Source of the DNA: NCEH01 sp043195095 | Lineage (GTDB): Bacteria; Pseudomonadota; Alphaproteobacteria; Rhizobiales; Xanthobacteraceae | Strand: one strand, 5' to 3' | Length of the DNA stretch: 64,000 nt | Assembly: GCF_043195095.1 (NCBI RefSeq) | Contig: NZ_JBAFWN010000002.1 | Made by a program: the position numbers and the translations under genes | Shown: positions 60,474 through 64,000 of the stretch, piece after piece | How the letters are laid out: the number at the start of each line of letters is the position of its first letter | Numbering within the stretch: position 1 is the first letter of the stretch | The notes under the pieces: generated by a model | Seen by the model: only the letters and a program-made list of their open reading frames with translations | Told to the model about the DNA's origin: nothing | Database searches by the model: none

Positions 60474-61469
60474 TCAGGCGCGCGCCTGTGCCGCCGGGCC
60501 GGCCATCATGCGGGCGCTGTGCCATTGGCCGGTTTCGATCAGCCCGGCAGCGATCTGCCGCACCAGATCCTTCACGCACAGCGCCGCATAGCTCAGAGGC
60601 CGCGAGGCGGTGTGGCAGAGGGCGAGGCGACGGTTCATCGTCGCCTCCTCGAAGCTGGTGCATATGGTCCGCGTCTGGCCGAGGGCGCTGATCCAGCCGG
60701 CGGGCAGGATGGCCTCGCCGATGCCGGCCTCCACGCATTGGGGGATCATGCTGAAGGTCTCGATCTCGCGCACGGCGGCGAGCCTCAGGGCGCAGCGGGC
60801 GAAGCGCTCCTCCACCATGGTCCGCAGCTGGCCCTTCGCCAGGATCAGCGGCCGATCGACCACGTCTTCGAGCCGGATGGCTTCGTCCTGCCGTTCCGCG
60901 CCCTGGCTGGAGCGCACCAGCAGGAATTCTTCCTCCACCAGGTCAAGGGCATGGATGGCGGGGTTGAGATTGCCTTCGCGCACCATGATGCCCACGTCGA
61001 TGGAATTGGACATGAGGTGCACCGCGATGCTGGAACTGTGCGCCTCCACGATCTGCAGCTCGATCGCCGGAAACCGCACCAGGGTCTCGCGCAGCAGCGG
61101 CGCCGCCAGGATGAGATTGACGCTGTAGGGAATGCCGATGGTGACGCTGCCGGTCGGCTCCTCCAGCGAGCCCTGGATCTCGGCGCGCGCGGTCTCCAAT
61201 TGATGAAACACGATCTTGCAGTGCGCATAGAGCTTTTCGCCGGCGCGCGTGGGGCGCACGCCCTTGGAGGAGCGCTCCAGCAGCGAGGTGCGCAGATCGA
61301 ATTCCAGGCATCGCATGCTCTTGCTCAAGGCGGGCTGGGCGACATGCAATTCCGCCGACGCGCGCGAGATGCTGCCCAGTTCGACGATGCGCGCGAAATA
61401 ATGAAGCTTCCGCAGATCGAACCGTTCGCTTCTGAAGGTCGCCACCGATGGCCGGAACGAAGCATTCAT
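60474..61469 (-). CDS. LysR-family transcriptional regulator
   Basis: 331 residues, with the helix-turn-helix at about 18-77 (LRKLHYFARIVELGSISRAS; HVAQPALSKSMRCLE) and an effector domain from about 105 (GSVTIGIPYSVNLILAAPLL). It resembles the Nac/Cbl/CatR-like group of aromatic and nitrogen regulators, only loosely. ATG 61467-61469 has AGGAGG upstream. It diverges from the CoA-transferase gene and probably regulates it. The 205-bp gap to the tRNA holds no gene. Confidence 0.92.
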   Translation of the reverse strand: MNASFRPSVATFRSERFDLRKLHYFARIVELGSISRASAELHVAQPALSKSMRCLEFDLRTSLLERSSKGVRPTRAGEKLYAHCKIVFHQLETARAEIQGSLEEPTGSVTIGIPYSVNLILAAPLLRETLVRFPAIELQIVEAHSSSIAVHLMSNSIDVGIMVREGNLNPAIHALDLVEEEFLLVRSSQGAERQDEAIRLEDVVDRPLILAKGQLRTMVEERFARCALRLAAVREIETFSMIPQCVEAGIGEAILPAGWISALGQTRTICTSFEEATMNRRLALCHTASRPLSYAALCVKDLVRQIAAGLIETGQWHSARMMAGPAAQARA

Positions 61470-61761
61470 CTCAAGGTCCTCCTCCGACCATACCAGGGGG
61501 ATATATGCGGTAGGCCCCAACGCTATTTTTGGTCGTGCGCGCCGCCCCATAGGGAAGCAGTGCGTGGATGGGCCCCGGGCGGCGGGCGCGGCAGACCCTC
61601 TTCGCCCGATCCGGCGCGCACGCGCCACCACGAGACGGGCGATGTCGGCGCGCGCTCGCACCCGGAGCGATCCGCAGATGGTGCGCCGTGCGGCGCTCCG
61701 CCGGGCCGGGACGCGACGTCGCGCCGATCCGTGCGGCAAACAAAAACGAAGGACGGGACGA
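61470..61761. promoter_or_regulatory. Divergent region, LysR / CoA-transferase
   Basis: 292 bp between divergent genes. The part next to the LysR start has an AT-rich patch (GGATATATGC near 61500) flanked by CC/GG-rich dyads that could be the LysR site and promoter. The rest is extremely GC-rich and shows nothing further. Confidence 0.4.
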
Positions 61762-62994
61762 ATGGCCGAGGCGCGCGAACACACCTTCTGCGATAGCGAG
61801 AGCCCAGCAAGCATGAGCGAGCCGCGCGGGCCGCTCTCGGGCATCCGGGTTCTGGACCTCACAAGCTATCTCGCCGGCCCCTACGGCTGCACCCTGCTGG
61901 CGGACCTCGGCGCGGACGTCATCAAGGTGGAGGCACCGAGCGGCGACATGATGCGCAGCTACCCCTCGACGCTGCCCGATGAAAGCCGCTCCTTCGTGGG
62001 GGCGAACCGCTGCAAGCGCGGCATCGTCATCGACCTGAAGAAGGAAGACGGGCTCGAGACCTTCCTGGACCTCGTGCGCACCGCCGACGTGGTGGTGCAC
62101 AATTTCCGCCCCGCCGTGCCGCCGCGCCTGAAGATCGACTATGAACGCCTCAAGGCGATCAATCCGCGCCTCATCTATTGCGCCATCACCGGCTTCGGCG
62201 ACCATGGGCCGATGGCCAACAATGCCGGCTTCGACCAGGTGCTCCAATGCCTGACCGGCCTGTGCACCTTCCAGGGCGGGCCGGACGGGGAACCCGAGAT
62301 CGTGCTGGGCTCGGTGGTGGATTATTACACCTCGGCCCTGGTCGCCTTCGGCATCTCGGCCGCCCTGTTCCAGCGCGAGCGCGATGGGCAAGGGCAATAT
62401 ATCGGCTCCTCGCTCCTGCGCAGCGCAATCACCATGCAATCGGCCCGCTTCGTCTGGGCGGAAGGCGAGGACCGCGCGGTCAATCGCGACATCCGCCTCG
62501 CGCCGCTCACGGGCATCCATCCCACCAAGGCGGGGTATCTCTACATCTCGTCCCATTCCAAGCACTTCTGGGACGCGCTGTGCGACATGCTGGACATGCA
62601 GGACTTCAAGGAGGACCCCCGCATGGCGACCATGGCGAGCCGGATCGCCCATGTGGACGTCATCCTCCCGCGCCTGCACGCCGCCTTGCGCAAGCACACC
62701 GCGGTGGAATGGGCGCAGATTTTCGGTGAGAAGGTGCCCAACGCCCCAGTGCAGCCCATCGAGGACCTGTTCGACCATCCCCAGGTGCTGGCGCAGGACC
62801 TGGTGACCACCTACGCGCATCCGGTGATCGGCACCTATCGGGGCATGACCAAGCCGCTGCACTTCTCCCGCACGCCGGGCCCGGCGCCGTTCGCGGCGCC
62901 CGTCATGGGCCAGCATACCGACGCGGTCCTGGAGCAATGTGGCTACAGCGCGGAACGGATCCGCGAGCTGAAGGCGCGCGCCGCGGTGCGCTGA
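61762..62994 (+). CDS. CaiB/BaiF-type (family III) CoA-transferase
   Basis: Transfers CoA between carboxylic acids, as in carnitine, oxalate, bile-acid or aromatic catabolism. 410 residues. The N-terminal IRVLDLTSYLAGPYGCTLLADLGADVIKVE segment is the family hallmark (split here: VLDLTSYLAGPYG and LADLGADVIKVE). The catalytic aspartate is D158 in NAGFDQVLQCL. ATG 61762 has AAGGACGG upstream; ATG 61813 (MSEPRGPLSG) is an alternative. The substrate is unknown. Neighbours (LysR, SDR) suggest a small catabolic locus. Confidence 0.92.
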   Translation: MAEAREHTFCDSESPASMSEPRGPLSGIRVLDLTSYLAGPYGCTLLADLGADVIKVEAPSGDMMRSYPSTLPDESRSFVGANRCKRGIVIDLKKEDGLETFLDLVRTADVVVHNFRPAVPPRLKIDYERLKAINPRLIYCAITGFGDHGPMANNAGFDQVLQCLTGLCTFQGGPDGEPEIVLGSVVDYYTSALVAFGISAALFQRERDGQGQYIGSSLLRSAITMQSARFVWAEGEDRAVNRDIRLAPLTGIHPTKAGYLYISSHSKHFWDALCDMLDMQDFKEDPRMATMASRIAHVDVILPRLHAALRKHTAVEWAQIFGEKVPNAPVQPIEDLFDHPQVLAQDLVTTYAHPVIGTYRGMTKPLHFSRTPGPAPFAAPVMGQHTDAVLEQCGYSAERIRELKARAAVR

Positions 62995-63052
62995 GCCGGC
63001 GCGCGCACTCCCGCGCGGCGGGCAAGGAAACATGGCGGCGACCGGCATGGTG

Positions 63053-63091
63053 GGCGCGGACCGCGCGCGCGGCGCGCGCCCGGTCCGCGCC
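63053..63091. terminator. Hairpin between CoA-transferase and SDR genes
   Basis: Perfect 10-bp arms GGCGCGGACC / GGTCCGCGCC (63053-63062, 63082-63091) around a GC-only loop, in the gap of 115 bp between convergent genes. There is no T-run; terminator role inferred from place. Confidence 0.45.
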
Positions 63092-63109
63092 GGGGCGCCG
63101 GCGCGGCGC

Positions 63110-63868
63110 CTAAAAGGCGAAGCGCAGGCCGCCGCCATCGACGGGGATCGTGGTGCCGGTGACGAAGCTCGCCCGCTTCGAGCAGAGGAACGCCACCAGA
63201 TCCGCCAGTTCCTCCGGTTCGCCAAAGCGGCCCATGGGGATGTTCTGGTCGATGAACGTCTGGCGCGCGGCATCCGTGGGGTAAAGCCGCGTCATGATCT
63301 GAACCGACTTGATGCGGCCGGGCGCCACGCAGTTCACCGTGATGCCGTGAGGCGCAAGCTCGGCGGCGACGGACTTGGACCAGCTTTCCAGCGCCGCCTT
63401 GGCGGGAATGGCGGCGTTCATGACCTTGGAGATCACCGCGCCGGAAATATTCACCACCCGGCCCCAGCCCGCCGCCCTCATGCCGGGGGTGAAGGCCTCG
63501 GTGAGGCGGCGCGCCGCGTCGAAATTGAGCGCGAAGGCCTCGGCCCATTCCGCATCCCCCGCCTGCTCGCCCAGGGGACGCGAAGCGCCGGCATTATTGA
63601 CCAGCACGTCGATGCCGCCCAGCGCCTGCGTCACGGCGTCGGCCAGCCGGGCGATGCCGTCCGGGCCCGCCACATCGGCGGTCGCCACGATGGGGCGCAC
63701 GCCCCCGGCGGCGGCGATCTCGCCAGCGAGTTCCTCCAGCGGCGCGGCATTGCGCGCGGCGATCACGAGCCTTGCGCCCTCGGCGGCCAGCACCTTCGCC
63801 ACCGCGCGGCCGATGCCGCTGCCCGCGCCGGTGACGAGGGCGCGCCGTTCGGCCAGTCCCAAATCCAT
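63110..63868 (-). CDS. Short-chain dehydrogenase/reductase, catalytic Tyr replaced
   Basis: SDR-fold protein of 252 residues. The cofactor loop is TGAGSGIG (13-20) and NNAGAS near residue 90 is kept. The catalytic stretch reads NISGAVISKV then MNAAIPAKAALESW: the lysine is there but the tyrosine four residues before it is alanine (AIPAK instead of YxxxK). The end is SFVTGTTIPVDGGGLRFAF, usual for the family. ATG 63866-63868 has GGGAG upstream. Either the activity is altered or another residue serves. Confidence 0.87.
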   Translation of the reverse strand: MDLGLAERRALVTGAGSGIGRAVAKVLAAEGARLVIAARNAAPLEELAGEIAAAGGVRPIVATADVAGPDGIARLADAVTQALGGIDVLVNNAGASRPLGEQAGDAEWAEAFALNFDAARRLTEAFTPGMRAAGWGRVVNISGAVISKVMNAAIPAKAALESWSKSVAAELAPHGITVNCVAPGRIKSVQIMTRLYPTDAARQTFIDQNIPMGRFGEPEELADLVAFLCSKRASFVTGTTIPVDGGGLRFAF

Positions 63869-63908
63869 TATGATGCTCCCCGCGACATGTCTTCCCGCTC
63901 CGGCGCGC

Positions 63909-63942
63909 GCTCTGCCCGGCCGACCGGGCTGCCGGGCAGAGC
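63909..63942. repeat. Perfect 12-bp inverted repeat upstream of SDR
   Basis: Arms GCTCTGCCCGGC / GCCGGGCAGAGC (63909-63920, 63931-63942) with a 10-base loop, followed by a second hairpin (63951-63956 with 63962-63967). They probably mark the 3' end of a gene to the right of the window that reads leftward; a possible TGA is at 63993-63995. No T-run. Confidence 0.5.
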
Positions 63943-64000
63943 GGGCCACCGGAACCCGTTCGGTTCCCTGGCGGCCCTGCGCACCGCCGGCCTCAGAGCT

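Overview
The window is about 64 kb of GC-rich chromosome from an alphaproteobacterium of the order Hyphomicrobiales (Rhizobiales), most like the Xanthobacter/Azorhizobium/Starkeya/Ancylobacter group (Xanthobacteraceae). The taxonomic call rests on gene content and order: mdh followed by sucC, gcrA, the pckA / chvI-chvG-hprK-ptsM-ptsH block, a SAM-II riboswitch before metZ, a cold-shock protein with two cold-shock domains, and two copies of a rhizobial palindromic repeat. It is core chromosome throughout. I see no prophage, insertion sequence, CRISPR array, rRNA or plasmid function.

Layout. 1-3.6 kb: TCA genes sucC (cut by the window edge), mdh and zapE on the minus strand. 3.9-13.5 kb: a small secreted protein, a FUSC-family membrane protein, dcd, riboswitch-controlled metZ, a TRAP permease pair without a binding protein, apaG and trkH. 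13.5-17.7 kb: hslO-argF-argD diverging from the cell-cycle regulator gcrA. 18.2-25.2 kb: the phosphate regulon phoR-pstS-pstC-pstA-pstB-phoU-phoB on the minus strand, with a Pho box directly after phoR. 25.6-38.9 kb: a periplasmic protein, a UPF0104/YbhN-type membrane protein, kup, ahcY, carD, an aldo/keto reductase, wrbA with a divergent LysR regulator, a SulP transporter and the two-domain cold-shock protein. 39.2-45.7 kb: engB, cytochrome b561, YceI, the rpmH-rnpA-yidC block and a YbaL-type antiporter. 45.9-51.4 kb: leuD and leuC, separated by a cytochrome b561, a zincin and a 38-codon secreted peptide, then two small ORFs and an MFS transporter. 51.6-59.8 kb: pckA and a HugZ-like protein facing chvI-chvG-hprK-ptsM-ptsH and an orphan histidine kinase. 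59.8-64 kb: a parS-like palindrome, tRNA-Arg(ACG), and a catabolic-looking LysR / CoA-transferase / SDR group.

How it works together. The phosphate block is a complete sensing and uptake circuit. The SAM-II riboswitch on metZ and the palindrome before ahcY suggest that both ends of the methionine/SAM cycle are controlled here. The ChvG-ChvI, HprK, EIIA and HPr genes form the regulatory PTS module of alphaproteobacteria, next to the gluconeogenic gene pckA. Potassium traffic appears three times (TrkH, Kup, YbaL).

I do not see a clearly new multi-gene system. The best leads are small: the parS-like site, a 38-codon gene that is nearly all signal peptide, a 56-codon ORF upstream of leuC, an SDR lacking its catalytic tyrosine, and several structured leaders. 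All positions were read by eye. Homology calls rest on motif recognition, not searches.
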